Assembly (NCBI GenBank): GCA_027257055.1 | Contig: JAPVLO010000520.1 | Span: forward strand, 248,001-312,000 | Source: Cephalopachus bancanus | Taxonomy: Eukaryota; Chordata; Mammalia; Primates; Tarsiidae | Direction: 5' to 3' | Length of the DNA: 64,000 nucleotides | Shown here: positions 43,701 through 57,319 of the stretch, piece after piece | How the letters are laid out: every line of letters begins with the position of its first letter | How positions within the stretch are numbered: position 1 is the first letter of the stretch | Notes under the pieces: generated by a model | What the model saw: only the letters and a program-made list of their open reading frames with translations | What the model was told of the DNA's origin: nothing | The model's database searches: none | Position numbers and translations under genes: made by a program

Positions 43701-46661
43701 CCTTGTTGACTTTTTGTCTTGATGATCTATCTAGGGCTGTTAGTGGGGTATTCAAGTCCCCTGCTATAATAGTGTTAGAGTCAATATTTTTTTTTAGTTT
43801 ACCTAGAAGCTGCTTTATGAAAGCTGGTGCTCCTATGTTGGGTGCATATATGTTTAGGATGGATATTTCTTGTTGATGGATTGAACCTTTTATCATTACA
43901 TAGCGACCTTCTGTATCTTTTTAAATTTTTGATAGCTTAAAGGGTATTTTGTCTGATATTAAGATTGTGACTCCTGTTTTCTTTTGTGTTCCATTTGCCT
44001 GAAATTGTGTTTCTCATCCTCTTGCTTTGAGTCTGTGAGTGTCATTTCTGGTGAGATGAGTCTCTTGGAAACAATATATTGTAACCTCGTGATATTTTAT
44101 CCAATTTGCCATTCTGTGTCTTTTCAGTGGTGCATTTAGTCCATTCACATTCAGACTAATTACTGAGATATGAGAGTTTGTCCCTGTCATGAATTTCTTA
44201 CAGAGTTTGTTGTTGCTGCTGCTGTTTGTTTGTTTGTTGACATTTTTTTGATTTTGGGGTGATTCATGTGTCTTTTCAATCTTTTACCTGCATCCTGTGA
44301 AGGGCATTGTTGTTCTCTTTTTCCTTTCTTCTGTGTTCAATATTTTCTGAAGTGTTTCTTGTAGAGCTGGTCTGGAGGCAGCATAAACTCTTATTAGGGA
44401 TTGAATGTCTGAGAAGGATTTTAATTCTCCATCACTGATGAAACTTAACTTAGCTGGGTAGGTAATTCTGGGTTGAAATTGTTTATCTTTGAGAACCTTG
44501 AAGATTGGGCTCCAAGCTCTCATAGCCCAAAGTGTTTCTGTAGATAAGTCTGCTGCTATTCTAATTGATCCTACCTGATAGGTAGTGTAACCTTTCTCTC
44601 TTGCTGCTTTTAGGATTTTTTTCTTTTGTACTTACTTTGTGTTGGTGAATTACTATGTGTCTAGGAGTAGGTCTTCTCATTTGTTGTCTTGCAGGGTTTC
44701 TTTGAATCTCCTGTGTTTGAATGGTCATGCCACTGATGAGATGAGGGAGGTTTTCTTGGATAATTTCATGGAATGTTTATTCCAGGGTGGTTTCTGTCTA
44801 TCTGCCTCAGGGATTCCAATTAATCTTAGGTTTGGCATCTTGAAATAATCACTCATCTCTTGTAGTTTTTGTTCTGCCTTCTAAAGCTTCTTTTCTATGT
44901 TTTTAACAGGTGAATTAGTTCCATATTTTGGTCCTCAAGCTCTGAGATTCTTTCTTCTGCTTGGTTAATTCTGCTTTCTGCTTTTCTGTTGTTTATTTCA
45001 TTCACTGTATCCTTTATTGCTATTATTTCAGTGATCAACTCCTTTATTTTTCCTTTTTGTCTTTCCTCATTTCTATTTATTCTCTCTATGAATATCTTGA
45101 TATCTGGGTTTGTGGTTTGAGACCAGTCATTCTGGGGGCTCTTCATTTTTTTGAGTTCCAGAGTCTATATTCTCAGTGGCTAACTTCCCAGGGTTCTGTT
45201 TGAGATTCATCTTCTTCCTTTGGTTTTTCTTCATTTGTGTAGGGTTCCCCCCTCCTTTTAACTCTTTTTTAATTCTGTTGTTCAGTGATGGGGGGGATAG
45301 CTTTTATTTCTGTTTGCTCAATCTCCTATTCTTCCTTCTTTAGATCATCTGGTCTTCTTCAATTCTGAAGCTAGATTAGGACAGTGTCCTGTGCTTTTAG
45401 CAGTTTTGAGACTTAATTGAGAGCAGAGCTGTGATTCAGAAACTATCTGCAGATCCCAATATTCGCTGACAGGTGTATGGGCACCCTGGAAACCATGTTC
45501 CACTGTCTTACAATCTGTCCATGCAAAGGAGTGTCTGCTTGCCCCTTGAGAGCAAAATGAGATAAGAAAAGGGGAAAAAAATGGAAAAAGGAAAGAAGAA
45601 GATGAAAGGGAGGTTGAGAGAGAGAAGAAGAGGGAAAACACACAGTCATACTAACTAACGAATAATCAGAGAGACAAAGACAGAAAAAACAAAATAGACA
45701 AAAACATACAGACAATCATACAAACAAACAAAAACCCTCTTGTTAGTGTACTCTCCCTCAAAAATACCCATACATAAACAGAAAATCTTTTAAAAAATTA
45801 AAATAACAGAAACAAAGTAAGTACAAAAACAGAAAGAAAGAGCAAAGAAAAAAGTTAAAAAGAAAGAAAGAACAAAGAAAAAAGTTAAAACACAACCAAA
45901 CAGGAAAAAAAACCTCATTCTCTGGCACTTTCTGTGAGTCCAGGTTCCTTTCAGCCCTCTGCCTTAGGGAGGGGCTCTGGTCTCCAGCCCCTCCCCTCCA
46001 CTCTCAGTGTAGGCTGATAGGGTTGCTCTCAGTGTGGGTCAGATGCCCCATGGACTACTGTGGGATGAGGATGGATCAGATCCAGACTTACCTTATTTGT
46101 TGCAGCTGCTGTCAAGTCTCCCACTCAGATCTGATGTGTGTGTGTCTGAACCAGAATGGGGGAGGGGTGTCTGTCTCCCTGAGTCTGATGAGATAATAGA
46201 CTCTGGGTCCCAAGATGATGGAGGATGGGTGGAGCTGGATAGGACAGTGCAAGTCTCTGCCCAGTCCAGGACTGAGAAGATGGCTCCCGTCGACATCCTG
46301 TCATCAGTATTGAAGCTTTATTCCATATTTCCACTACCTGCCTTCTTGTGCCGGGTCTGCTGCTGCAGGTGATGCTGTGGACTGGGTGCCAGTGCTTAGG
46401 GATGTCTGTTCTCTGTTGCCTCCTCTCAAGAGAGCCCTGAGAATGGCAGCTGATCCTGCATGCCCAGGTTTCCAATCTCAGGGTGGTGGTGGGTTGCAGT
46501 CACCTCCAGAGGAGACCCTCCGTGCATGAACCCAGAGTCCCCTCAGATGAACTTTCACTCACTCACCAGCATGCACCAACTCACACAGAGAGTCTTTATG
46601 GGCACTTGCTTTTGTGGAAACTCACAATCTGATCTGTTCTGTTGCCATCATGCCCAGACGT
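40764..46661 (-). mobile_element. Nearly full-length L1 with internal deletion, Alu insertion and apparent 3' transduction
   Basis: Minus-strand order: 5'UTR (46,661 to about 45,250, the G/C-rich part), ORF1 (about 45,200-44,250; coiled coil at 45,146-44,895, conserved C-terminal region at 44,523-44,284), ORF2 (endonuclease near 43,900-43,555, reverse-transcriptase end and C-terminal region about 42,800-41,340), then 3'UTR. ORF2 is broken by an Alu (43,259-43,545), a deletion of about 0.96 kb at 42,795 compared with the copy at 49-53 kb, and several stops, so it is not functional. A perfect 15-bp duplication catataatccttttt lies at 40,749-40,763 and 46,662-46,676. About 90 bp of non-L1 sequence lies inside it at the 3' end. 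Confidence 0.92.
43259..43545 (-). mobile_element. Alu SINE inside the L1 ORF2
   Basis: Antisense, 'ttggagtctcactctgttgc' ... 'gctgagccaccgagcccagc', close to the local young Alu form. It splits L1 text that is continuous in the second L1 near 52,540. Confidence 0.95.
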
Positions 46662-47863
46662 CATATAATCCTTTTTAATGTGCTGAATTCTGTTTGCTAA
46701 TATATTGTTGAGGATATTTATAATATTCATAGAAGATATTGATGTATAGTTTTCTTGTAGTGTCTTTGTCTGGCTTTGATATCAAGGTAATGCTGACCTC
46801 ATAGAATAAGTTAGGAAGTGTTCCCTCTTCATATATTCTGGGAAGAGTTTGTGATGGGTTGGTGTTAATTCTTCTTTAAATATTTGATAGAATTAATCAT
46901 TGAGCCCATTTGGTCTTGAGCTTTTGTTTGTCAGGAGGTTTTTGATTATTCATTTAATCTCTTTACTAGTTATAGGTCTGTTAAAATTTCTTCATGATTC
47001 GGTTTTGATGGATTGTGTGTTTCTAGGAATTTTTCCTTTTATCTAGGTTGTCCAATTTGCAAGTATACAATTATTAATAGTATTCTCTTATAATGCTTTT
47101 TATTTCTGTAATGTCCCCATGCTTTTTTCTGGTTTAGCAATTTAAGACTTCTCTTTTTTTTCTCTTAGTCAATCTAGCTATAAGTTCTTCAATTGTGTTT
47201 ATGTTTTCGAAGAACCAACTTTTGGTCTCACTGATTTCCTCTATTGTTTTTCGATTCTTTGTTTTGTATCTCTGCTTTAATCTTTATTATTTCCTCTTTC
47301 TGCTGGCTTTGGGATTAGTTTGTTCTTCTATTTTAGCTCCTTAAGGTGAAAGTAGGCTGCTGGTTTGAGATGTTTCTTCTTTTTTACTGTAAACATTTAT
47401 GACTACAAATTTCCCTCTTAGCATTGATTTCCCTGCATCCTCTAGGTTTTGTTATATTGTCATTTCATTTTCATTTGTTTCAAGGTATTTTCTAATTTCT
47501 CTTGTTATTTCTTCTTTGACCCAATGGTTGTTTAAGAGTGTATTGTTTCATTTCTATATATTTGTGAATTCTTATGTTTTCCTTCAGTTTTTAATTTCTA
47601 TTTACATTCCATTGTGATCAGAAAAAAATACTATGCATGATTTCAATCTTTTAAAATTTACTAAAACTTCTTTTGTGGTATAACATTATTTATCCTAGGG
47701 AATATTCTATTTGCATTTGAGAAAAAATGTGTGTTCTGATGCTGCTTTTGGGTGGAATATCCTGTATATGTCTGTTGAGTTGAATTGGTCTATAGTGTGA
47801 TTCAAATCCTTTGTCACCTTATTGGTATTCTTTCTGATTGTTTTACCCATATTCAAAGTGGGG

Positions 47864-48358
<495 letters not shown>

Positions 48359-49215
48359 TAGAGTTTTGAAGCCTCCTGCTGTTATTATAAATCTATTTCC
48401 TCATTAAAATCTATCAATGCTTACTTCATATATTTTGCAGCTCTAATGTTTGATGAATATTTGTTTTAAGCATTTTATCTTCTTGGTGAATTGACCCTTT
48501 TATTAATATATGTCTTTCTTTGTCTCTTGTAAAAGTTTTGATGTAAAGTCCATTTTGTCTGATATTAGTATATTCACCTGAGATCTCCTTGGATTACAAT
48601 TTTAATGGAATATCTTTTTATATCCTTAAACTTTTAACCTATTTGGGTCTTTAGAACTAATGTGAGTCTCTTATAGATATGAAGATGGATCATGTTTTTA
48701 TTAATCCACTTTGCCAATCTCTCTCTGTCTTTTGGTTGGAGAATTGAATCCATTTATATTTAAAGCAATTACTGGTAGTGAAGGGGTGCCTTTGTGTTTA
48801 GTTAATTTATGTGGTAACATATTTTGGTTCCCTTTTTATTTCCCTTTGTATATATTCTATACATCTTTTATACATGAAGAATATTATCACATTCTGAAGT
48901 TATAGCAATCTAACCTGAATCCAACTTAGCTTCAGTTGCATGTAAAACCTCTACTCCTATGTAGTTCCTCCCCTTTATGTTATTAATGTCAAAAATTGCC
49001 TCTTTATACATTGTGTGTTCTATAACATAGATTTATAATTATCTTTATACATGTGTGCATATGCAGAAGAATAAAAATGGACTGCCATCTCAAACTATAT
49101 ATGAATATCAGCACAAGGAAGAGTAAAGACTTAAAGATAAGACCTGAAATTATAAAACTACTAAAGGAAAACAGAGAAAAAAACTTCAGGACATTGGTTT
49201 AGGCAAAGGTTTTAT

Positions 49216-52200
49216 TTTTTTAATTTTTATTATAAAGATGTGGGGTACATTTCAGGGTTAGATATATAAACACTGATCATGAAGGTACCCTTGTTGATGA
49301 GGAATGCCCCTCCCTCCCCTAGCAGTTTCCCTCAGCTGCCAATCCTACCTCCACTCCCTGACAGTTTTCCACTACTGCCAAACGCTTTCTTATAGCATTA
49401 TAATTGTTCAAGGTCCATTTATGAGTGAGAACATATGGAACTCTGTTCTTTGTTTCTGTGATAAATCACTGAGTATGATTGACTCCAAATCCATCCAAGT
49501 TGCTGCAAAGTCCATATATTTGTCCTTCTTTATGGCTGCATAATATGCCATTGTGTATATGTACCACATTTTTTTTTTTTATCGAGTCCAGCTTTGATGG
49601 GCAACATGGTTGGTTCCATGATTTTGCTATTGTGAATAGAGCTGCAACAAACATATGTGTGCAGGTATCTTTTTTGAAGAATGATTCGAGTTCCTCCGGG
49701 TATATTCCCAATAGGGGAATTGCTGGGTCATATGGAAGGTCAATTTCTAGTTCTTTCAGGAATCGCTACACTGTCTTCCAAAGAAGTTGTACTAGTTTGC
49801 ATTCTTACCAGCAGTGGAGAACCGTTCCTTTTTCTCCACATCCTCACTAGCATCTGTTGTTGTTTGTTTTATTAATGATGACCATTCTTACAGGTGTTAG
49901 GTGATATCTCAATGTGGTTTTGTGAGGCTGAGCACTTTTTCATGTGTCTGTTGACTGCCCGTATATCTTCTTTTGAGAAGTGTCTATTTATGTCTTTTTG
50001 CCCACTTTTTAAAGGGGCTGTTTGTCCTTTCGGCAAGTTTGAGTTCCTTATAGATCCTAGATGTTAGACCTTTGTTGGATAAACAGTTGACAAATATTTT
50101 TACCCATTCTGTGGGCTGTCTCCCTGTTCTCTTGATGGTTTCTTTTGCTTTGCAGAAGCTCGTTAATTTGATGAGGTCTCACTTGTCTATTTTATTTCTT
50201 AAGGTATAGGCCTTTAAGGTTATGAATAGGAATTGGTTCCCTGTTCCAATACCCATAAGGGTGTCTCCTGCGTTTTCTAAGATTCTTATAGTTTGAGGTT
50301 TTACATTCAGGTCTTTGATCCATTTAGAGTTAATTTTTGTGTATGGTGATAGGTAGGGGTCCTGTTTCAATCTTCTGCATGGGGTCAGCCAGTTTTCCCA
50401 GGACCATGTAATGAATAGGTTCTCCTCTCCCCAGTGGTTGTTGTTGGAGGCTTTGTCAAATTTGAGTTGGTTGAGGAATTGGGCTTTGCTTCCAGGATCT
50501 CCATCCTGTTCCATTGGTCTATGTGCCTGTTCTTGTACCAATACCAGGCTGTTTTGATTACTGCAACCTTATAGTAAAGTTGGAAGTCTGGAAGTGTGAT
50601 ACGTCCTGCTTTGTTTCTTTTGCTAAGGATTGTTTTGGCTATTCGTGGTCATTTATGTTTCCATAATTTCCGTATTGTCATTTCCAGGTCTGAGAAGAAT
50701 GATGTTGGTAGCTTAATGGGTATTGCGTTGAATCTGTAGATTGCCTTTGGTAGGATGGACATCTTAACAATGTTGATTCTTCGTATCCATGAGCATGGAA
50801 TATTTTTCCATTTGTTTGTGTCTTCTTGGATTTCTTTAAGCAGTGTTTTCATTGTAAAGGTCTTTCACTTCTCTGGTTAGGAAGATGCTGTGGTATTTCA
50901 TTTTTTTTGGTGGCTATTGTGAATGGGATTGTGCTTTTGTTTGGATCTCTGCCTGCTTGATGTTGGTATAAAGGAATGCAACTGTCTTTTGCACATTTAT
51001 TTTGTACCCTGAGACTTTGCCAATGTCCTTTATCAGTGCAAGCAGGTTTTTGACAGATTTTCTTGGATTTTTAAGGTATAGGATCATATCATCAGCAAAG
51101 AGGAATAACTTGACTTCCTCTTTTCCTATGTGGATACCCCTGATTTCCTTGTCTAATTGCCTGAGCTAGGACTTCAAACACAATATTGAACAAGAGGGGT
51201 CAGAGTGCGCAGCCTTGTCTTGTTCCAGTTTTCAGGGGAAATGATTCTTTTTTCTGTCCATTTAGCAATATGTTAGCTGTGAGATTGTCATAGATGGCAC
51301 TTACTATTTTGAGGTATGTTCCTTCTATAACTGTGTGTTTGAGGGTTTTTATCAAGAAGGATGGTGGATTTTATCAAAAGCTCTTTCTGCATCTAATGAG
51401 ATAATCATGTGGTTCTTGTTTTTACATCTGTTGATGTATTTAATGTCATTTATGGTCTTGCGTATGTTGAACCAGCCCTGCATCCAGGGGATGAAGCCTA
51501 CTTGGTCATGGTGGATGATTTTTGAGATGTGTTTTTGGATTCGATTTGCTAGAATCTTGTTGAAGATTTTTGCATCTATGTTCATAAGGGATACTGGGCT
51601 GTAGTTCTCTTTCTTTGTTGGATCTTTACCCAGTTTGGGTATCAGTGTAATGTTAGCTTTGTAAAATGATTTGGGGAGAATTCCATCTTTCTCAATTGCC
51701 TGGAATACTTTCAATAGGATTAGTATCAGCTCCTCCTTGTATGTCTTATAGAATTCTGCTGGAAAGCCATCCAGTCCAGGGCTTCTTTTTGTAGGTAGTT
51801 TTTGTATGACAGAGTCAATTTCCTGGGTTGTTATTGGTCTATTTAGTGTCTCAATGTCTTCTTGTTTTAAACAGGGGATGTTTTGTGATGTCAAAAAGTC
51901 CTCCATTTCATCTAGATTATCAAGTTTGTTTCCATATAGGTGTACATATATCTCTGATAATCTTTTCTATTTCTTCAGGGTCAGTTATGATTTGATCTTT
52001 TGTATTTCTGACTGTGTTTACTTGGGCTTTTTCTCTCTTTTTCTTGGTCATTCTGGCTAGGGGCCCATCAATCTTGTTAATTCTTTCAAAGAACCAGCTT
52101 TTTGTTTTTTTTTGATGTTTTCTATGATATTTTTGTCCTCTATGTCCCGTATTTGGGCTCTTATTTTTGTGATTTGGATTCTTCTGCTAAAGTTGGGGTT

Positions 52201-52942
52201 TTGGTGGTCTTCTCCTTCCAGCTCCCTTAGGTGATTTGGTAGGCTCTCCATTTGTGATCTTTCCATTTTCTTGATGTGTACCCATAGAGAGATAAATTCC
52301 TTTCTTAGAACTGATTTCATGGTATCCCAGAGGTTTTGGTAAGATGTTTCTATATTTTCATTTGTTTCCAGGAACCTTTCAATTTCTTCTTTGATTTCAG
52401 TGTTGACCCAGTCATTGTTCAGCATCATGCTGTTTAGTGTCCATGTCTGTGTGGGCTTTGGGGAAATGTTGTTGGTTTTGATATTTATTTTTATTCCACT
52501 GTGGTCTGAGAATGTGCATGGCAAGGTTTCAACCTTATGGAATTTGTTTATGCTTGATTTTGGCCAAGGATGTGATCAATCTTGGAGTATGTTCCATGTG
52601 GTGATGAGTAGTATGTATATTCTGTGGTTGTTAGGTGTAATAACCTGTAGGTATCTACTAAGTCCGTTTGGTTAAATGTCAAGTTTAGGGTCTGGATCTC
52701 CTTGTTGATTTTTTTCCTCGATGATCTATCTAGGATTGTCAGTGAGGTATTCAAGTCCCCTGCAATAATAGTGTTAGAGTCAATATCTTTTTTTAGTTTA
52801 TTTAGTAGTTGTTTTATAAATGTGGCTGCTCCTTTGTTGGGTGCATATATGTTTAGGATGGATATTTCTTGTTGATGGATTGAACCTTTTATCATTATGT
52901 AGTGTCCTTTTGCATATTTTAAAACTTTTGATAGCTTAAAGG
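49216..52942 (-). mobile_element. 5'-truncated L1 with long ORF2 remnants
   Basis: The 3.7-kb element lies within a perfect 21-bp target duplication (49,195-49,215 and 52,943-52,963). Minus-strand open pieces: endonuclease end at 52,895-52,548 (IAGDLNT and SKIDHIL motifs), linker at 52,524-52,057, reverse transcriptase at 51,906-51,352 ([12 protein letters not shown] and later motifs), C-terminal pieces at 50,852-50,649 and 50,541-50,179. Frameshifts separate them. The 3' end is 'gtaccccacatctttataat' plus an A-rich tail. It is the same family as the copy at 40.8-46.7 kb. Confidence 0.93.
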
Positions 52943-53872
52943 TGGTTTAGGCAAAGGTTTTATGGCTAAGTTACCAAAAGCACAGGCAACTATAATAGAG
53001 ATAGACAAATGAGATTACATTAAATGGAAAAGCTTCTGCACAGCAAAGGTAACAACAGAGTGAAGAGACAACCTGTTGAATGGGAGAAAACATTTGCACA
53101 CTCTTCATCCAACAAGGAACTAATACCAACAATATACAAGGAACTCATTAAAAAAAACTCAATTAAAAAAACTCATTAAAAAGCGGGCAAAGGACATGAA
53201 TAGATGTTTCTCAAAGACCAACAGATAAATGAAAATGCTCAACATCACTCATCATAAGGAAAATCCAAACCAAAAGCACAATGAGATATCATCTCAACCC
53301 ATTTAGAATGGCTGTTAATAAAAAGACAAAAAATAACAGATGCTGGTAAAGATACAGAGCAGAGAAAACACTTATACACTGTTGGTGGTTGTACACTAAC
53401 CACTAATTAGTACAACCACTATGGAAAACAGTATGAGATTTCTCAAAAAACTATAAATAAAACTACCATATGATCCAGCAATCCCACTACTGGGTATTTA
53501 TCCAGAGGAAAATAAATCAGTATATCAAAGGAATACCTGCACTCACATGATTATCACAACACTAATCACAATAGCAAAGACATGGAATCAATCTAAGTGC
53601 CCATCAATGGATAAAGAAAATGTGGCATATATACATAATGGAATACTATTCAGTCATAAAAATAATAAAATCATGTCATTTGTAGCAACATGGATGAAAT
53701 TGGAGGTCATTATGTTACAAAAAGTAAGCTAGGCACAGAAAGACAAATACCACATAGTCTTATTCATCTATGAGAGCTTAAAAAATTTGACCTCATGGAG
53801 ATAGAGAATGGAACAATAAATACCAGAGGCTGAGAGGGGTGTGTGGGTGGAAGGGGGTGATGAAAAGAATTT

Positions 53873-54118
53873 GGGGCTGAGCACCATGGCTCACTCCTGG
53901 AATCCCAGAACTTTGGGAGGCTAAGGTAACATAGCAAGACCCAACTCTACAAAAAAAAATTTTTTTAAGTTAGTTGGGTGTGGTGCTGTGGGCTTGTAGT
54001 TCCAGGTACTTGGGAGACTGAAGTGGGGGGGGTCCCTTGAGTTCAAGAGTTTGAGGCTACAGTGAGCTATGATTGCTCTACTGCACTCTAGTCTGGGCAA
54101 CAGACTAAAAAAAATTGT
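53873..54118 (+). mobile_element. Alu SINE with internal deletion
   Basis: 'ggctgagcaccatggctcac' ... 'ctgggcaacagactaa'; part of the first arm is missing between 'gaggctaaggt' and 'aacatagcaagac'. Confidence 0.82.
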
Positions 54119-54411
54119 TTTTAAAGAAAATGATTAATGAGTACAGTCATATAGTTAGAAGAAATAAGTTCTAATGTTTGATAGCAGAATAAGGGCTCTA
54201 TAGTTAGCAACAATGTATTGTATATTTCAAAGTAACTAGAAGAGCAGACTTGAAATGTTATCAACACCTAGAAAAGATAAATATTCAACATGATGGATGC
54301 CCCAAATACCCTGATTTGATCATTACACTTTCTATGCATGTAGCAAATACTCACACGTACCCCATAAGTATGTAAAATACATATCAGTAAAATAAAATAA
54401 AATAAAATAAA

Positions 54412-54740
54412 AAGTATATTAAAATATATATAATAAACCTGGTTAATATCCATACTATATAACCATACATAAAGAATAATGTTAGCTTAATATATGTATA
54501 TATAACATATGTAACATACATATATGTAAAACACAACATATATGACTATATAACATGTAAAAAATTGGAAAAAATAATATCTATAAAGAAAATGGGCAAA
54601 GGATATAAATAAGTGGTCAATATATGAAAAAAACCTCACCCTTACTCTCATACATTGCTGATGAGTATGTAAATGGTTTTGACCTTTCTGTAAAGCCGTA
54701 CGCTAACATATATTATGAGCTTTAAAATGTCATACTTTTT
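54412..54740. other. A/T-rich, old L1-like sequence
   Basis: (TATATG)-rich text, then 'gaaaatgggcaaaggatata' and 'acattgctgatgagtatgta', resembling a degenerate L1 3' part. Continues after the next Alu. Confidence 0.5.
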
Positions 54741-55028
54741 GGCCGGGCACTTTAGCTCAAGCCTATAATCCCAGCACTTTGGGAGGCTGAGGTAAGAGGA
54801 TTGCCTGAGCCCGCAGTTTCGAGACCAGCCTGGGCAACATGGTGAGACCCTGTTTCTACAATAAACAAAAAAATTAGCTGGGAGTGGTAGCACGTGCCTG
54901 TAGTTCTGGCTACTTGGAAGGCTGAGACGGAAAGATTACCTGAGCCCAGCAGGTTGTGGCTGCAGTGGCCAGGAGCGTGTCACTGCACTCCAACCTGGGC
55001 AACAGAGGGAGACTCCAACTCAAAAAAA
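54741..55028 (+). mobile_element. Alu SINE
   Basis: 'ggccgggcactttagctcaa' ... 'ctccaactc' plus A tail; gtcatacttttt repeats on both sides. Confidence 0.94.
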
Positions 55029-55159
55029 AAGGTCATACTTTTTAACTTTTTTTCAGAGCAACTACCCTAAAAGGGTTTATCTGAAGTGCATTCAATGTTT
55101 CGTGGCCAAAGATGCGCTAAATGATATAGAATAATACTGTAGCATAACAATGAGTAGCT

Positions 55160-55507
55160 AGGTTTTGAAGACAGATCCAAGTTTAAGTCAAAGCTTTATC
55201 ATTGGCCATGCGATTTTGGGCAAATCACCTAAAAGTCTTCTAAGTCCCACTTTTCTCATCTATAAAAGAGAAGCATGAACACTCTCTAACACTGGGGTTT
55301 TGTGAAGTTTAAATTAGATTATTCATGTGTTTAGCAGAATGCCTGGCACATAAGATAGCAAATAGTAACAACAACAACCTAGGACGTAGATTTTTACTAC
55401 TGAGGAAATGGAATCAGATAGTGGAAGAGTCCCTTGTCCAATTCCACACAACTATTAGGGGTGAGCTGGGACTCAAACCCAGAATGTTTGACTTCAAAAC
55501 CCATGCT
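55160..55507 (+). repeat. MIR SINE(s), cut by the provirus
   Basis: 'attttgggcaaatcacctaa', 'ctcatctataaaag', 'gtttagcagaatgcctggca' and a second MIR-like part with 'gagctgggactcaaacccag'. The provirus target site atgct is the last five bases. Confidence 0.7.
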
Positions 55508-56367
55508 TGTTGCCAGGTGGGGTGTGATATAATGCTCCATGGATTCTTTGGCTCACCAATGAATAAAATTTCAGAGTGGCCAGTATAATTAAAAAATATA
55601 ATTTATTAGAGAAAAGGAAAGAGAGACATTCCAGAGAGACATGGGCATCTTGGAAGAAAAACTGCATGCCTGCTTTTGACAAGAAGCGTCATATATTTTT
55701 ACAACAATTACTAAGCTAACCATGAACTAAGAGTGGTGAGCTGCAGGTATCTGGTCATGAGTTTTGATTACTATCGCTCAACTTTCTAAGGTCACAAGGG
55801 CCTTCTAAATAATTGAAGTTATTGCCTAACTACCAACTAGATTTGAGTTTTTCTAAACACATCACGTCATGTTTTGGGTAATTCCTTATTGTTTCTGTGA
55901 TTTTCTGTACTGGCAAATCCACATTCCAACCTGCAAGGTGGTCAGGTCTAGTGTGTCTAGTGGTCAGGTGAAGGTTGTGTGCCAATAAGAAAGATGTATG
56001 GTCCGGGCTCCGTGGCTCAGCCTGTAATCCCAGCACTTTGGGAGGCCAAAGCGAGTGGATTGCCTGCACCCGCAGGTTTGAGACCAGCCCAGACAACTTG
56101 GTGAGACCTCATCTCTACAATAAATAAATAAAAACTAGCTGGGGTGGTAGTGCGCATCTGTAGTTCCAGCTACTTGGAAGGCTGAAGCAGAAGGATTGCC
56201 TGAGCCCAACAAGTCGATCCTGGGGTGGCCGTGAGTGTGCCACTGCACTCCAGCGGGGGCGACAGAGTGAGACAAAAAAAAAAAAAGATGTCTGAATGCT
56301 TTCCTATTTTAAAACTATCTACAAGAAACTTACCTATGTCTAACCTATACAAAAATAATCTGCCTCA
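55508..56367 (-). repeat. 3' LTR of the provirus, with an Alu inside
   Basis: About 575 bp of LTR plus the Alu at 56,000-56,283. Compared with the 5' LTR it lacks a 64-bp repeat unit. Confidence 0.87.
56000..56283 (+). mobile_element. Alu SINE inside the 3' LTR
   Basis: 'ggtccgggctccgtggctca' ... 'gacagagtgagac' plus A tail; aaagatgt borders both ends. The other LTR reads straight through at this point. Confidence 0.94.
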
Positions 56368-57056
56368 ACTCCCCCCACCTCGAGATTTTCGATCCCATAA
56401 TTATATGGGGTGCAGAAAGAGGAAGGTCTGACTTCTGTAACTTTTTCAACGGTGACAAAGAGCATAGGCCTACATAGCCAGGGATCAAAAATCTTGCTGT
56501 AGCTGATCTAAAGCATCCAGATTGGTTTCAGTGGTGACATCGATTACAGGCACCAGTTGACATCCTTGCATGGTTATTGTGTGGGCATGAAATTGCTTGA
56601 CTCTGGAAAAACAAATTTAACCAGGCAATTAAAGAGACGTGAACCAAAAGTCAGCAGGATTATAATCATTACAATAGGCTTAACAAAATGAATAACCCAA
56701 GCAAAAGAAGGCTTGGATTTCTTAATGGTGCCCCCAACAATGTTTGCATTAGCGGCTTCTTGTGTAAAGTCATAGAGCTGCTTCGCCTTGCTGTAAAGTT
56801 TAAGTGCAGCTGATCTTGCTAATAACTGCACAAACCCCTCCTTGTGAAGCAAATAGAGAAATTAAATGAAGCCAGGTATACTGACAATTCAGGATGTGGT
56901 TGATGATCTTTTGTACAGGGCTACAAGGCCTGTGGTTACTGGCATAATTTAAATGATAAACTCCAGTCACTGTGGTTTCATTATAAGTAGCACTGAGGTT
57001 ATAGCAAGGAAAAGACTGAGTCGGTAGAGAAACCTCAGGAAATTATTCTACTTGTG

Positions 57057-57235
57057 GGCCAGGCACAGTGGCGCACACCTGTAATCCCAGCACTTTGGGA
57101 GGCAGAGCTGATAAATTGCCTGAACCCAGGGATTCAAGATCAGCCTGGGCAACTTGGATTGCCTGAGCTCAGCAGGTCAAGGCTGTGGTGGCCATGAGCA
57201 TGCCACTGCATTCCAGCCTGGGTGATAGAGTGAAA
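57057..57235 (+). mobile_element. Partial Alu with (GGAA)n tail
   Basis: 'ggccaggcacagtggcgcac' ... 'ctgggtgatagagtgaa', missing the middle. It is followed by the GGAA microsatellite. Confidence 0.85.
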
Positions 57236-57312
57236 AGGAAGGAAGGAAGGACTGAAAAGGAAGGAAGGAAGGAAGGAAGGAAGGAAGGAAGGAAGGTAGG
57301 AAGAAGGAAAGA
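57236..57312 (+). repeat. (GGAA)n microsatellite
   Basis: Eight or more GGAA units in one uninterrupted block (about 57,262-57,296) with irregular copies around, grown from the Alu tail. Confidence 0.9.
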
Positions 57313-57319
57313 ATTTTAC

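Larger units (their letters stand above)
49075..54400 (+). mobile_element. Old L1 3' half, sense, host of the second younger L1
   Basis: Degenerate L1 ORF2 and 3'UTR: 49,075-49,215 continues at 52,943-53,870 and then (after an Alu) to an (AAAAT)n tail near 54,385-54,410. Text such as 'gcttctgcacagcaaaggta' and 'gatccagcaatcccactact' is diagnostic. No intact frame. Confidence 0.85.

Noticed and set aside
51352..51906. 184-codon minus-strand frame with reverse-transcriptase motifs as a host or retron-like gene
   Set aside because: It is part of L1 ORF2. Target duplications, the 3'UTR and the neighbouring endonuclease piece show an ordinary LINE insertion.
57236..57312. GGAA array as a CRISPR or other regular array
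   Set aside because: Simple 4-bp slippage repeat without spacers; eukaryotic context.
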